DNA of 64,000 bases from Dethiosulfovibrio faecalis (lineage in GTDB: Bacteria > Synergistota > Synergistia > Synergistales > Dethiosulfovibrionaceae). Below the pieces are notes generated by a model. It was given only the letters and a program-made list of their open reading frames with translations. It was not told the DNA's origin and searched no databases. Each line of letters opens with the position of its first letter. The first letter of the stretch is position 1. Position numbers and translations under genes: made by a program. The DNA is taken from the NCBI RefSeq assembly GCF_021568795.1, contig NZ_JAKGUE010000003.1:186001-250000 (forward strand), given 5' to 3'. Below, piece by piece: positions 7,586 to 16,919 of the stretch.

Positions 7586-8521
7586 ATGAAGAAACTATCC
7601 TTTTTGATGCTGCTGTGTCTATGTTTTGCAACTACCGTGTCGGCTGAAGAGGCCGTTAAGGTAGGGACCTGGAAAACCGCCCAGACCATACAGCCTTTTT
7701 TCTACGGCGATTACGCCTCCGAAGACGTGGAGGTCCTCTCCTTCACCAATCCGGCTGATCAGAAGACGGCTCTTCTGGCGGGAAGTCTCGGTATGTGCGG
7801 CACCACCATCGCTCACGCCATACACTCCGCCTCCATGGGGCAGCCGGTCGTTTTGGTGGCCTCCCTCTGCAACAGGTGCTCCGCCCTGGTGGTGGGAAAG
7901 GACGGCCCCATAGAGGAGATCTCTCAGCTCAGAGGTAAAAGGATAGGCTACGTTCCCGGGACTATGCACGAGATACTGCTGAGAGAGGCCCTGACCCGTA
8001 ACGGCCTGTCCCCGGAGAAGGACGTCAGCCTGGTCAGGATAGACTTCTTCGACATGGGAACCGCCCTCGCCCGAGGGAGTATAGACGCCTTTTTGTCCGG
8101 AGAGCCTTTCCCCACCCTAGCCGTGGCCGATGGATACGGTCGTGTACTGTCCTATCCCTATTACGACGATAGCGTGGGGACCATAAACGCCGGGATGTTG
8201 GTCACGGAGAGGCTCATAGAGGAGGATCCCGACATGGTGATGGACCTGGTGAGGGCTCACGTCAGGGCCACCGAGTTTTTAAGGTCCAATCCCGACGTAT
8301 GGCTGAAAAAGGCGGTCTCCTTCGGAACGGAAAAGGAGATACTGGAGAAGGCTTCGGCCAACATAGAACTTGCCTGGGACATGGACGACGCCTTCGTGGA
8401 GAGGGTCAAGGCACTCGGCGCCAGGATGGAGGAGCTTCACGTTATAGACCGCCAGCCCGACTACGAAAGGCTTTTCGACCTCTCCTTCGTCCGCAGGGTC
8501 AAGGAGGAAATGGGGTTTTGA
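7586..8521 (+). CDS. ABC importer substrate-binding protein, NMT1/TauA-SsuA-like
   Basis: 311 residues with a signal peptide (MKKLSFLMLLCLCFATTVSA). The mature part has the NMT1/SsuA layout: an N-terminal lobe with ALLAGSLGMCGTTIAHAI, the hinge segment LRGKRIGYVPGTMHEILLREAL and the C-terminal lobe with DAFLSGEPFPTLAV. These proteins capture sulfonates, nitrate, thiamine precursors or similar small anions in the periplasm. The stop overlaps the permease TTG by 4 bp. No residue pattern I can see fixes the ligand. Confidence 0.85.
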   Translation: MKKLSFLMLLCLCFATTVSAEEAVKVGTWKTAQTIQPFFYGDYASEDVEVLSFTNPADQKTALLAGSLGMCGTTIAHAIHSASMGQPVVLVASLCNRCSALVVGKDGPIEEISQLRGKRIGYVPGTMHEILLREALTRNGLSPEKDVSLVRIDFFDMGTALARGSIDAFLSGEPFPTLAVADGYGRVLSYPYYDDSVGTINAGMLVTERLIEEDPDMVMDLVRAHVRATEFLRSNPDVWLKKAVSFGTEKEILEKASANIELAWDMDDAFVERVKALGARMEELHVIDRQPDYERLFDLSFVRRVKEEMGF

Positions 8522-9309
8522 CCAAAAGGTCCCGGGCCTCTGCTTTTCTGCCCTGGATCGTTCCGACATGTCTTCTGGGAGCCTGGTTCTGGGTATGCCG
8601 CACCGGAATAGTCCCGACTTATCTGCTGCCCGACCCGATGGACATAGGAAGATCCGCTTGGGTCTACCTGTTCGGCGAGGTCGGATCCGCCCCATACGCC
8701 GGGAGATTCGTTACCGATCTATCGGCCAGCACCGGGAGGGTCGCCATGGGATTCGTCGCCGCGGTCGTCTTCGGGATACCTATGGGCGTGGTTTCCGGCA
8801 GGGTCCCGATCGTCAGGAGCCTGTTGGGAACCACCGTAAACGGACTCCGTTCCGTGCCGGGAATAAGCTGGCTGCCTCTGGCCATGGTGTGGTTCGGCGT
8901 GGGCATGAAGACCACCGTCTTCCTCGTCGCGTTGGCGTCGTTTTTCCCCGTGTACGTCAACACCGCCATTGGAGCGGGGAACGTCGATTTCATACTCTAC
9001 CAGGTAGGTGCCACCATGGGAGTCGGCAGGATAAGGGGCGTCTTCGACATACTGCTGCCCGCAGCCATGCCCCAGATAATGAGCGGTCTCAGACTGGGTC
9101 TTGGAACCTCCTGGGCGTATCTGGTTTTAGGGGAGCTGACCGGAGTTCCCTTTGGCCTGGGTGCCCTCATAATGGACGCCAGGATGATGGGAAGGATAGA
9201 CATGATAATAGTCGGCATAGTGGTCATAGCCGCTATGGGAAGGCTGAGCGATCTGCTGCTGTCTTCGGCCATGAGGTTTTTCTTCCGCTCGGCCCGGAGG
9301 ATGGCGTGA
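8518..9309 (+). CDS. ABC importer permease, SsuC/TauC-like
   Basis: 263 residues with about six membrane segments and the EAA-type loop (GATMGVGRIRGVFDILLPAA) that contacts the ATPase. The TTG at 8518 was chosen because AAGGAGG lies 10 nt upstream and the codon overlaps the preceding stop as TTGA; longer in-frame extensions read through the coding region of the binding protein. It pairs with the flanking binding protein and ATPase. Confidence 0.85.
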   Translation: MTKRSRASAFLPWIVPTCLLGAWFWVCRTGIVPTYLLPDPMDIGRSAWVYLFGEVGSAPYAGRFVTDLSASTGRVAMGFVAAVVFGIPMGVVSGRVPIVRSLLGTTVNGLRSVPGISWLPLAMVWFGVGMKTTVFLVALASFFPVYVNTAIGAGNVDFILYQVGATMGVGRIRGVFDILLPAAMPQIMSGLRLGLGTSWAYLVLGELTGVPFGLGALIMDARMMGRIDMIIVGIVVIAAMGRLSDLLLSSAMRFFFRSARRMA

Positions 9310-10049
9310 GCCGCCTGAACGGGACGGGACCGGCCGCTCTGTCGGTCCGAGGGGTCTGCAAGACCTTTCTGGAAAAAGGCGGCGAGCTTGATGTCCTCTC
9401 GGACGTGAGCTTCGATATAGAAAAAGGCGAGCTGGTCTGCGTTTTGGGGCCGAGCGGTTGCGGAAAGAGCACCCTGCTGAAGATAGTGGCGGGTCTTGAA
9501 TCCCCCGACCGGGGAGACGTGTCGGTGGATGGTCGGGCCGTATCTGGGCCGGGACGGGACAGATGCGTGGTCTTTCAGGAAGACGCCCTCTTTCCCTGGC
9601 TTACGGTGGCGGAGAACGTGGCCTTCGGGGCGAAGGGAAGGATGGCCAAGTCGGAGCTGAGGTCCGAGGTGAAGCGGCATCTCGAGATGACCGGACTGTC
9701 CCGTTTCGCCGATTACCTTCCCAGAGAGATATCCGGTGGCATGAAGCAGAGGGTCGCTCTGGCCAGGGTCCTGATACTGAAGCCCAAGGTCCTGCTGATG
9801 GACGAGCCCTTCGGCGCCCTGGACGCCCAGACCAGGGAGGCCATGCAGGAATTGCTTCTTTCCCTTATAGAGGACCATTCCTACACCGTGATGTTCATAA
9901 CCCACGACGTGGGCGAGGCCGCCGCCATAGCCGACCGGGTGATCGTGATGGATAGATCTCCGGGCGGGATCAAGGCATTCTTGTCCACCGACGGTCTCGA
10001 TCCGGCGGAGGTTCGAGCCGAGTTGCGGTCGATCATGAAGGCTCGGTGA
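9306..10049 (+). CDS. ABC importer ATP-binding protein, SsuB/TauB-like
   Basis: 247 residues. Walker A is GPSGCGKST, the Q-loop lies in VVFQEDALFPW, the signature is reduced to ISGGMKQR, Walker B is VLLMDEPFGALD and the switch His is in FITHDVGEAA. It is the cytoplasmic energy unit for the 8518-9309 permease. The GTG at 9306 overlaps the permease stop (GTGA) and has CGGAGG 5 nt upstream. Confidence 0.9.
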   Translation: MSRLNGTGPAALSVRGVCKTFLEKGGELDVLSDVSFDIEKGELVCVLGPSGCGKSTLLKIVAGLESPDRGDVSVDGRAVSGPGRDRCVVFQEDALFPWLTVAENVAFGAKGRMAKSELRSEVKRHLEMTGLSRFADYLPREISGGMKQRVALARVLILKPKVLLMDEPFGALDAQTREAMQELLLSLIEDHSYTVMFITHDVGEAAAIADRVIVMDRSPGGIKAFLSTDGLDPAEVRAELRSIMKAR

Positions 10050-10098
10050 CGGCGGTAACGCCGATATATAACGAGTCGATTTCTCAGAGGTGATTTCG

Positions 10099-11436
10099 TT
10101 GGACCGAGTTGTAGCTTTCGTCAAATGGCCCGAGCCGGGAAAGGCCAAGACCAGGCTTATACCTGCTTTGGGAGCCCATGGCGCGTCGGATCTCCACCGT
10201 CGGATGGCGGAAAGGACCCTGTCTTCCATAAGGCGTGGAGCGAGGATGGCCAGATGTTCCTCGGAAATCAGGTCCACCGGTTCGGACCCCGATCGCTTTC
10301 GGAACTGGCTCGGCGAAGATCTTTCCGTCAGGGACCAGGGGGACGGCGACCTGGGAAGCAGGATGGAGCTTTCGGTTTTGGACGCCCTCGAAGAAGGCGT
10401 GAAAAAGGTGCTGATCGTGGGAACCGACTGTCCCGACGTGGATCCGTCTTTTATACCCAGGGTCATGAGGCTGCTCGACGATTACCCCGTAGTGATGGGA
10501 CCGGCCTCCGACGGAGGATATTACTGTCTCGGCATAGACCTTGACTCCGTCGGAAAGAGGGCCTGCGGCCTCTTTCATGGGGTTCCCTGGAGTTCCGAAA
10601 GGACGGGCCGAGCCACGTTGGAGAGGGCCCGTTCCCTGGGTCTTGAGGTGGCCAGCCTTCCGGTCTTGAGCGACGTCGACAGGCCGGAGGACCTGGCCGT
10701 GTGGAATAGGGCCCGTCGAAAGATATCGGTGGTGATACCGACCCTGAACGAAAAGGACTCTATATCCCGTGCGGTACGTTCCGCCCTGGGAGCTATGGAC
10801 GTGGAGGTCATAGTCTCCGACGGAGGCAGCACCGACGGCACGGTGGAAGCGGCCGAGCTTTGCGGCGCGAGGGTGGTTCGGTCTTCCCGGGGCAGGGCTG
10901 CTCAGATGAACGCGGGGGCCGAAGCCACCTCGGGAGATCTCCTGCTGTTTCTGCACGGCGACAGCGTCCTTCCCTGGGGATACAGCGGATCGGTCCGTAA
11001 GGTTTTGAGCGACGAAAGGGTTTCTCTAGGGGCCTTCTCCCTTCGGATAGGGCTGTGCGGCGAGCTGAAAGACCCCGAGTTCCGCTCATCTATGGCGACT
11101 ATCTCCTTCTGGGCCAACGCCAGGTCCAGGTGGCTGTCTCTGCCCTATGGAGACCAGGGCCTTTTCCTTCGCAGGTCGGTTTTTCTCGACCTGGGGGGCT
11201 TTCCCGAGATGCCCCTGCTGGAGGACGTGTCGCTGGTGAGGTCAGCCTCGAGGGCTGGTAAGGTCACGACCCTTTCAAGGGAAGTACGTACCTCCGCCCG
11301 CCGCTGGAAAAGGCTGGGCGTGGCCAGGACCTCCTTGCGCAATTTCATGATAATGCTCGCTTGGGGAATGGGAATCTCTCCGTCAAGGTTGGCGGCCTGG
11401 TACAGGGCCGGAAGTTCCATAAAAGGGGGATCGTAA
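10099..11436 (+). CDS. fusion of rSAM/selenodomain-associated transferases 1 and 2 (TIGR04282 + TIGR04283-like glycosyltransferases)
   Basis: 445 residues in two halves. Residues 1-205 match the DUF2064/TIGR04282 type (FVKWPEPGKAKTRL, VLIVGTDCPDV, GPASDGGYYCLG). Residues 207-445 match a family-2 glycosyltransferase of the TIGR04283 type (SVVIPTLNEKDSI, VIVSDGGSTDGT, RGRAAQMNAGA, LLFLHGDS, YGDQGLFLRR). These families were named because they accompany a radical SAM protein with a selenocysteine-containing domain (TIGR04167/ArsS type); that partner is not in this window. TTG 10099 follows AGAGGTGA by 5 nt. A VTT membrane protein gene starts 2 bp after its stop codon. Fusion of the two usually separate proteins is clear in one open frame. 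Confidence 0.82.
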   Translation: MDRVVAFVKWPEPGKAKTRLIPALGAHGASDLHRRMAERTLSSIRRGARMARCSSEIRSTGSDPDRFRNWLGEDLSVRDQGDGDLGSRMELSVLDALEEGVKKVLIVGTDCPDVDPSFIPRVMRLLDDYPVVMGPASDGGYYCLGIDLDSVGKRACGLFHGVPWSSERTGRATLERARSLGLEVASLPVLSDVDRPEDLAVWNRARRKISVVIPTLNEKDSISRAVRSALGAMDVEVIVSDGGSTDGTVEAAELCGARVVRSSRGRAAQMNAGAEATSGDLLLFLHGDSVLPWGYSGSVRKVLSDERVSLGAFSLRIGLCGELKDPEFRSSMATISFWANARSRWLSLPYGDQGLFLRRSVFLDLGGFPEMPLLEDVSLVRSASRAGKVTTLSREVRTSARRWKRLGVARTSLRNFMIMLAWGMGISPSRLAAWYRAGSSIKGGS

Positions 11437-11438
11437 CG

Positions 11439-12107
11439 ATGAAGGGTAACTCCAGGGTGAGGCTTGCAATAGTAATCGGAGGACTGTTGACCCTGTTCGT
11501 GGTCTTTCGGATGTGCGGCATAGACAAAAGCTGGTTTACCGAGGAGCACCTTCGTTCGTTCGGGCCGATGGCTCCGGCGGTGTTCACCGCCATGTTCGCC
11601 GTGGCTGTGATTCTGGCCGTTCCAGGCGGGCCTATAACGATCCTGGCAGGCAGCCTTTTCGGCGTGTTTTACGGAACCGTCGTGGTCTCAGCGGGGTCTA
11701 CTCTGGGAGCGGCGGCGGCCTTTCTGATAGCCCGATACGCGGCCAGGGATCAGGTCTCCCGATGGCTGGCCCGAAACCCTAGATTCGTGAAGCTGGACGA
11801 CATGATCCGAGAGAAGGGTTTCCTCGTCATTGCGATAGTGAGGCTCATCCCCCTCTTTCCCTTCAACCTGGTGAACTACGGGATGGGGCTGACGTCGGTC
11901 TCTTTCGGGTATTACGTGCTGATGTCGTGGCTGTGCATGCTCCCGGGGACGGTCCTCTACGTGGCCGGAGGGGACGTCTTCAAGAGGGCTCTGATGGAGG
12001 GGTGCGTACCCTGGCGAACCGTCAGTCTCTGCGTGGTGATACTGATATGCCTGACGGTGGGCTATCTCGGCCTCAGAGGTTCGCTGAGCGAAAAGAGGGG
12101 AGAATAA
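11439..12107 (+). CDS. VTT-domain (TVP38/TMEM64) membrane protein
   Basis: 222 residues with five or six hydrophobic segments. It has the VTT core: AVPGGPITILAGSLFGVFYG (re-entrant loop), SAGSTLGAAAAFLIARY and VRLIPLFPFNLVNYGMGLT. Probable inner-membrane lipid or solute transporter of the DedA superfamily. The ATG at 11439 sits 2 bp past the glycosyltransferase stop, with AAGGGGG upstream. VTT proteins often accompany the two transferases fused upstream. A shared terminator follows. Confidence 0.85.
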   Translation: MKGNSRVRLAIVIGGLLTLFVVFRMCGIDKSWFTEEHLRSFGPMAPAVFTAMFAVAVILAVPGGPITILAGSLFGVFYGTVVVSAGSTLGAAAAFLIARYAARDQVSRWLARNPRFVKLDDMIREKGFLVIAIVRLIPLFPFNLVNYGMGLTSVSFGYYVLMSWLCMLPGTVLYVAGGDVFKRALMEGCVPWRTVSLCVVILICLTVGYLGLRGSLSEKRGE

Positions 12108-12111
12108 CGGA

Positions 12112-12146
12112 AGAAGGCGGCCGGATCTCCCGGCCGCCTTCTTGTC
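12112..12146. terminator. bidirectional rho-independent terminator
   Basis: AGAAGGCGGCCGG and CCGGCCGCCTTCTT form a 13-bp stem with a short ATCT(C) loop. A-rich and T-rich flanks serve both the rightward VTT gene and the leftward chemoreceptor gene, whose stop is at 12154. Confidence 0.8.
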
Positions 12147-12153
12147 ATGTGTC

Positions 12154-14190
12154 TTATCCTTTCAGAGTGGCTATTTCCGAGCTTTCCGTCTTGAACCTCT
12201 TCAGCTCTTCGTCTATGGACCGGGCCAGTCCAGCCAGTCTCTCCGCCTCCTGGGCCACCCCGTCGGAGCCCTTAGCGGTCTCTACGGTGGAGGACTTTAT
12301 GGATTCCACCTTCTGGGCCATCTCCACCGTGGACTTGGATGCCTGATCGACGGCTCCGGCCATCTCGTTGGACGATGCCGCCTGTTCCTCCGAGGTGGCG
12401 GCGATGTTCTGCATGGCCACGTTTACCCTCTTTATGCTCTCCAGAGTCTCGTCCAGTCCCCTTCTGGCCTCGGAGGCGTTGGCGACGGTGTCCTTCATCA
12501 CCTCGGCTGTCTCCTTGGTCACCGATATGGACTCGCCTGTCTGTTTCTGGAGATCCCCTATGAGGGCGTCTATCTTTCCAGCGGCTTTGGCCGATTCCTC
12601 CGCCAGCTTTCGGACCTCCTCCGCCACCACGGCGAAACCCCTTCCGGCCTCTCCCGCTCTGGCTGCCTCTATGGCGGCGTTCAGGGCCAGGAGGTTGGTC
12701 TGATCCGCTATGGAGTTTATGGTCTCTATGAAGCCCGTTATCTGTTGGACCGACTCGCCCAGGGCGTTCATCCTGGCTATGGTGTCGTCGGACTTACGTC
12801 CCACCGACTCCACTCCCTCTATGACTACCTCGACAAGCCCCGCCGCCTTCTCCGACGTCTCAGTGGCCGACTCGGTCGCCTCGGTTCCCTCCGTTGCCGA
12901 TTCCGCCGCCAGATGGGCGCTTGAGGATACCTCCTCGACCCCTGCGTTGGTCTCCTCCAGCGAGGCGGCGTTCGTCTCGGCCAGAACGGCTATCTCCTCG
13001 ACGGCCCTCTTCGCCTCGTCCATGGAGGCGTTGGCCTGTTCGCTTATGGCGGCCAGTCCGGAGGAGCTTTGGTTTATGCTGTCCGCCTCGGAGGTTATCT
13101 TGCCTATGGTAGCGCGGATGTTCTCCACCATGTCCGCCAGGGCCGTTATCATGTTACCCAGCTCGTCTTTGGCGTCGTAGCCTATGGAGCGGAGGTCCAC
13201 CGTGAGGTCCCGTTCCTTCATCAGCCCGGCCATGTCGGAGACCTTCTTGAGAGGCGAGGCTATGCCCCTGTAGGTGAAGATCACCACGGCCAAGGTCAGT
13301 ATCAGGGCTATCACTGATATTACGATCAAAGGCAGGGTCAGAGAGTGCACCAGAGCCGCTATGGCGCTGACCGGGTAGAGTATCGCCAGAGATACCCCCC
13401 ATTTCGTCGGGGTGTAGAACGCGGTGTGGCTTCCGTTCAGGTTTACCTCCATGAAGCCCGATTTGCCGTCGGTCATCTTTCCGCCCAGTTCCGCCATGTC
13501 CGCCTCGGGTTTTTCCGAGAGCTTTCTGGTCATGACGTCCTCCTCGATCGGTCCCGCTATGACCATCCCTTCGGTGCTGAGCAAGATCCCTTTGCCCTGC
13601 CCCAGTATGGTCAGCTTTTTGGTGAACTCTACCAGGTGGCCTATGCCGACGTCGGCTCCGACGCATCCCACCAGCTTGCCTTCGTCGTCGTAGACGAGCT
13701 TACTCAGCGCTATGACCGGCTTGTTAGTGACTACGTCCATGTACGGTTCGGAGAGAGCCACCCTGTCTCTGCCCAGCTTGGAAGCCATGAGGTACCAGCT
13801 TCTCTTTCTCGAGTCAAACCCTTTCGGGGGGACGAATCTGTGACTGGTGGCTAAGTCTCCGTTGATCTCGAAGCCGAAGTAGATGTCCTGAAAACCCCAT
13901 CTTTCGTTGACCTCAAGGGAATCGACCATGAGATCCTGTATCTGGACGAACTCTCTCTTGTTCTCCCTCCAGGCCTGATCTACGGCCAGAACGATGTTGT
14001 CTATTATCCCTGCCAGCATGTCGAAGTGCTGGCCCACCGTTTCTGCCGACCCCTTTACGGTCTCGAAGCCGGTTTTGGTCACCTGCCCCTTCAGGATATC
14101 TCCCCCCTTGAAGAAGATGGCGATCCCTATTCCCGACAGGGTTAGGATCAGTATTATCAACAACATGGCGAATCGTCGACCTATAGTCAT
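12154..14190 (-). CDS. methyl-accepting chemotaxis protein with dCache-type sensor
   Basis: 678 residues: an N-terminal membrane helix (about 8-28), a 250-residue periplasmic double-Cache-like domain ([49 protein letters not shown]), a second helix near residue 290, a HAMP linker, and a long coiled-coil signalling domain. The hairpin tip ([20 protein letters not shown], then [16 protein letters not shown]) binds CheA/CheW. dCache domains often bind amino acids or small carboxylates, which suits a peptide-fermenting lifestyle, but the ligand is not known. Transcribed alone; a TATAAT is visible on the minus strand at 14234-14239 without a clear -35. Confidence 0.93.
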   Translation of the reverse strand: MTIGRRFAMLLIILILTLSGIGIAIFFKGGDILKGQVTKTGFETVKGSAETVGQHFDMLAGIIDNIVLAVDQAWRENKREFVQIQDLMVDSLEVNERWGFQDIYFGFEINGDLATSHRFVPPKGFDSRKRSWYLMASKLGRDRVALSEPYMDVVTNKPVIALSKLVYDDEGKLVGCVGADVGIGHLVEFTKKLTILGQGKGILLSTEGMVIAGPIEEDVMTRKLSEKPEADMAELGGKMTDGKSGFMEVNLNGSHTAFYTPTKWGVSLAILYPVSAIAALVHSLTLPLIVISVIALILTLAVVIFTYRGIASPLKKVSDMAGLMKERDLTVDLRSIGYDAKDELGNMITALADMVENIRATIGKITSEADSINQSSSGLAAISEQANASMDEAKRAVEEIAVLAETNAASLEETNAGVEEVSSSAHLAAESATEGTEATESATETSEKAAGLVEVVIEGVESVGRKSDDTIARMNALGESVQQITGFIETINSIADQTNLLALNAAIEAARAGEAGRGFAVVAEEVRKLAEESAKAAGKIDALIGDLQKQTGESISVTKETAEVMKDTVANASEARRGLDETLESIKRVNVAMQNIAATSEEQAASSNEMAGAVDQASKSTVEMAQKVESIKSSTVETAKGSDGVAQEAERLAGLARSIDEELKRFKTESSEIATLKG

Positions 14191-14242
14191 ATGAACGGAC
14201 CTCCTGGGAAAAGATATATCGTAACCTTCCCTTATTATACTC

Positions 14243-14905
14243 CTATGGCATCGAGTTAGTGCCCCGATAACTAGGATGGCCTATCTTAATCTCCGAGGAG
14301 GTCACCCTGCGGAGGAAGTCCGGTTCGTGAGAGGCTATCAGATAACCTCCGGAAAAATTCCTCAAGGCCGTTATCAGCCTCTCGACGGCGTCGTCGTCCA
14401 GCCCCGCCGAAGGCTCGTCCAGCAATATGAACGAAGGCGACATGGACAGCACCGTCGCCAGGGCCCCGAGCTTCTTCTGTCCTCCGGACAGGCTGTAGGG
14501 AGGTCGGTCCGCCAGATTCTCTATTCCCAAGGCCCGGAGGGTCGAGAGGGACAGCTCCCCGGCTTCCTTTCGCTTGATCCCCATGTTCATCGGCCCGAAT
14601 GCCACGTCCTCCAGGAGGGTGGGGCAGAACAGCTGGTCGTCCGGGTCCTGGAAGACCATTCCGACCTCTCGCCTCAGTTGGCGCCAGTCCTCGTCGTCGG
14701 AGATCTCCTTTCCGTCCAGAGCTATATATCCCCTTTGGGGTTTCAGCAGTCCCATGGTAACCCTGAAGAGGGTGGTCTTGCCCGAGCCGTTGGGGCCGGT
14801 CAGGGCCAGTCTGTCCTCGTCGGTAAGGCAAAGGGAGAGGTCCTTAAGCACCGGGGCTTCCTCCCTGTAGTGAAAGGAGAGCTCCCTCAATTCAAGAGAT
14901 CTCAA
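14243..14905 (-). CDS. cbiO: ECF-type nickel/cobalt transporter ATPase (CbiO/NikO)
   Basis: 220 residues. Walker A is [10 protein letters not shown]-loop [10 protein letters not shown] (the PDDQ form typical of CbiO), signature [13 protein letters not shown], Walker [13 protein letters not shown], switch His in IASHEPDFL. It powers the metal importer built by the three upstream genes. The start was set at TTG 14905, which overlaps the cbiQ stop (TTGA) with a GGGGGG SD 10 nt before; a longer frame to 14950 would run inside cbiQ. Last gene of the operon. Confidence 0.9.
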   Translation of the reverse strand: MRSLELRELSFHYREEAPVLKDLSLCLTDEDRLALTGPNGSGKTTLFRVTMGLLKPQRGYIALDGKEISDDEDWRQLRREVGMVFQDPDDQLFCPTLLEDVAFGPMNMGIKRKEAGELSLSTLRALGIENLADRPPYSLSGGQKKLGALATVLSMSPSFILLDEPSAGLDDDAVERLITALRNFSGGYLIASHEPDFLRRVTSSEIKIGHPSYRGTNSMP

Positions 14906-15621
14906 AAGACCAGACACCCCCCGAAAAGGACCACGATGCCTCCGAACCACGCCAGGTCAGGAAGGGCCGCCCTGGAAGGCTCGTGCACCGACGGGAACGT
15001 GCCGTCGAAGCCCCGTAAGAGCAGTGCGTCGTTTACCCGGACCGATCGGTCGTAGCTCTTAACCAGCAAAGAGGCTACCATCGAGGCGGTGGTCCTCAGT
15101 CCTCTCGGGGTTATTCCCGGTCTGTAGCCTCGTAGGGCTGCCGCCTCGTGGATGCGCCTGTTCTCGTCGGTTATGACGTGTATGTATCGGGAGCAGAAGT
15201 GGAGCAATGTCACCAGCTTCGTGGACAGGCCAAGCTCTTTCAGGCCTCTCATCACCAGATGGGTCTGGCTGGTCCCCAGCAGGGCCATCAGCACCAGCAC
15301 CATGGCGGAGCTTTTGAGGGTTATGTTCCCCGCCAGGTCGATGCCCTCCAACGACAGATCCAGTCCGGCCAGCCTTACCGTCTCGCCTCCGGTGGTCAGA
15401 GGCAGGGTCAGCCACAGGGTTATCAGCAGTCCGTTTACGGCTCCCAGTCTTTTCAGGGTCTCCTTCGGCGACAGTCGTCCTAAAAACGCCAGAAATACTC
15501 CGTAGCCCAGCAAAAGGGCCGAGCTGTGGATCTCTCTGGAGAAGGAGACCACGATGGCCACGGCGAAGGCGAGGAGGATCTTCCAGCGGGGGTCTATTCT
15601 CCCTAAAGGGGAATCAGACAC
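14902..15621 (-). CDS. cbiQ: ECF-type nickel/cobalt transporter permease (CbiQ/NikQ)
   Basis: 239 residues with four or five hydrophobic segments and the CbiQ coupling-helix region (EAAALRGYRPGITPRGLRTT, then VRVNDALLLRGFDG, the two A-R-G style motifs that contact the ATPases). It is the transmembrane (T) component linking the CbiM/NikM substrate unit to CbiO. Its start overlaps the end of the upstream NikL-like gene by 8 bp. Confidence 0.9.
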   Translation of the reverse strand: MSDSPLGRIDPRWKILLAFAVAIVVSFSREIHSSALLLGYGVFLAFLGRLSPKETLKRLGAVNGLLITLWLTLPLTTGGETVRLAGLDLSLEGIDLAGNITLKSSAMVLVLMALLGTSQTHLVMRGLKELGLSTKLVTLLHFCSRYIHVITDENRRIHEAAALRGYRPGITPRGLRTTASMVASLLVKSYDRSVRVNDALLLRGFDGTFPSVHEPSRAALPDLAWFGGIVVLFGGCLVF

Positions 15622-16162
15622 GTTTCGATCTGCCCCACATGAAGGCCCCGACTATCCCGATTATGTAGCCTATGCCTCCCAGGATTTTAGGCATGTCCGG
15701 TTTTGACTGAGCCCTCTCCATATCCATGACCATCTTCTTCACCGGCGCTATCTCGGAGGCCACCGCCTTTTTTACGTCCTCCAGTGAGACGCCTGGGACG
15801 GACGTCTCGGCGGTAGCCTTTGCCTGTGGCTCCGTGGCTGTCGATGGCTCCGGAGCTCCCTCTCTGGCTATGTCCTCGTGGGCCACGTGTCCCATGCCTG
15901 CGTTTATGGTGACCTTGGCGGACAGGACTCCCTTCGGTATGGCTATTGAAAAGGCCCCGTTTTCGTCTGTCTTGCCCTGTCCGATCTCCTCTCCGTTGGA
16001 CTCCACCGTTACGGGGCTGCCGACGATCGGGTCTCCCGTGGAGAAGTAGGCCTCTCCCGTTATCGAATCGCCCTCGAAGGAGGAGAGCATACATACCTTG
16101 TGGGCCCAGGCCGGGGACACCAGAAGGACCATCAACGCCAAAGTAGCCGCTATCTTTTTCAT
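15614..16162 (-). CDS. NikL/CbiL-like accessory component of the metal importer
   Basis: 182 residues: a signal peptide ending AWA, a mature N-terminus beginning HKVCMLSSFEGDSITGEAYF, a beta-sandwich (DUF4198/carboxypeptidase-regulatory-like: GQGKTDENGAFSIAIPKG), an Ala/Glu/Thr-rich linker, a coiled segment and a C-terminal membrane anchor (IGYIIGIVGAFMWGRSKR). This matches NikL of NikMLQO nickel importers, in which L replaces CbiN. The presence of L rather than N argues for nickel. The start overlaps the NikM stop by 4 bp. Confidence 0.78.
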   Translation of the reverse strand: MKKIAATLALMVLLVSPAWAHKVCMLSSFEGDSITGEAYFSTGDPIVGSPVTVESNGEEIGQGKTDENGAFSIAIPKGVLSAKVTINAGMGHVAHEDIAREGAPEPSTATEPQAKATAETSVPGVSLEDVKKAVASEIAPVKKMVMDMERAQSKPDMPKILGGIGYIIGIVGAFMWGRSKRV

Positions 16163-16776
16163 AGAAGTTCACCTTGCTTTCTTCCGATCATGTCCGGTCG
16201 AACCTTGGCCAGGAAAAGCACCGCCATGGCTCCTACGAAGCCCTCTATCAGGGCTACCGGGATATGAGCCCATACTATCAGTTTCGCCGCCGCCATGAAG
16301 CCCTCGCCGTTCAGTGCCAGAACTCCCGCCGTCATGAGGGCCGTCAGAATGACCCCTCCTGCGCTGCACAGAAAACCGCCCAGCAGCAGAGCCCATTTCC
16401 CTCTGGATACGAAGAGCAGCCTGAACAGAGCCCCGAATATCAGCCCAGGAAAGGCCATGTCCATAACGTTGACCCCCAGTACCGCCAACCCTCCGAACTG
16501 GAACAGCAGGGCCTGGAGGAAAAGGGCCACCACGCAGGCCGGGAAGATCGCCCATCCAAGAATGGCCCCGGAAATGCCGTTCAGCAGCAAGTGCACGCTG
16601 GACGGACCCAGGGATACGTGTATGAGCGACGCTACGAATAGCCCCGCCGAGACGATTCCCGTGGCAGGCACGTCCTCCGCCTTCATGGACCTCAGTCCCT
16701 GGGCGGTGAAGCCCACCGTCAGGGCGGCTCCCGCAGCCAGTATGGGAACGGACAGAACTCCTTCCGATATATGCAT
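16159..16776 (-). CDS. cbiM: ECF-type nickel/cobalt substrate-binding membrane component (CbiM/NikM)
   Basis: 205 residues, about six membrane segments, beginning MHISEGVLS. The His at position 2 and the free N-terminus form the metal site in the CbiM/NikM family, so the ATG at 16776 is certain; SD GGAGGTGA precedes it. Conserved SLGPSSVHLLLNGISGAILG and ALMTAGVLAL also fit. It specifies Ni2+ or Co2+; the NikL partner favours Ni2+, which an anaerobe would need for hydrogenase, CODH or glyoxalase-type enzymes. Confidence 0.9.
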   Translation of the reverse strand: MHISEGVLSVPILAAGAALTVGFTAQGLRSMKAEDVPATGIVSAGLFVASLIHVSLGPSSVHLLLNGISGAILGWAIFPACVVALFLQALLFQFGGLAVLGVNVMDMAFPGLIFGALFRLLFVSRGKWALLLGGFLCSAGGVILTALMTAGVLALNGEGFMAAAKLIVWAHIPVALIEGFVGAMAVLFLAKVRPDMIGRKQGELL

Positions 16777-16822
16777 CTAGTCACCTCCGAAATTAGTTTG
16801 TTGAGTAAAACAAATCCACAAG

Positions 16823-16851
16823 AGAATACACCGCCGGGTGCCTTTTTGCAA
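16823..16851 (-). promoter_or_regulatory. candidate promoter of the nickel/cobalt importer operon
   Basis: On the minus strand TTGCAA (16846-16851) and TATTCT (16823-16828) are separated by 17 bp, about 47 bp upstream of the cbiM ATG. No NikR-type palindrome was recognised. Confidence 0.4.
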
Positions 16852-16919
16852 CGGTTTGGTGAAAACGTGTCACAGCTATGTACAAAGAAAATAAAGTGAT
16901 TATACTGTTTCGTAAGAGA

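Noticed and set aside
8568-9305. Extension of the ABC ATPase to a 493-residue protein
   Set aside because: The extra part is an out-of-frame reading of the permease gene; GTG 9306 with an SD and GTGA overlap is the start.
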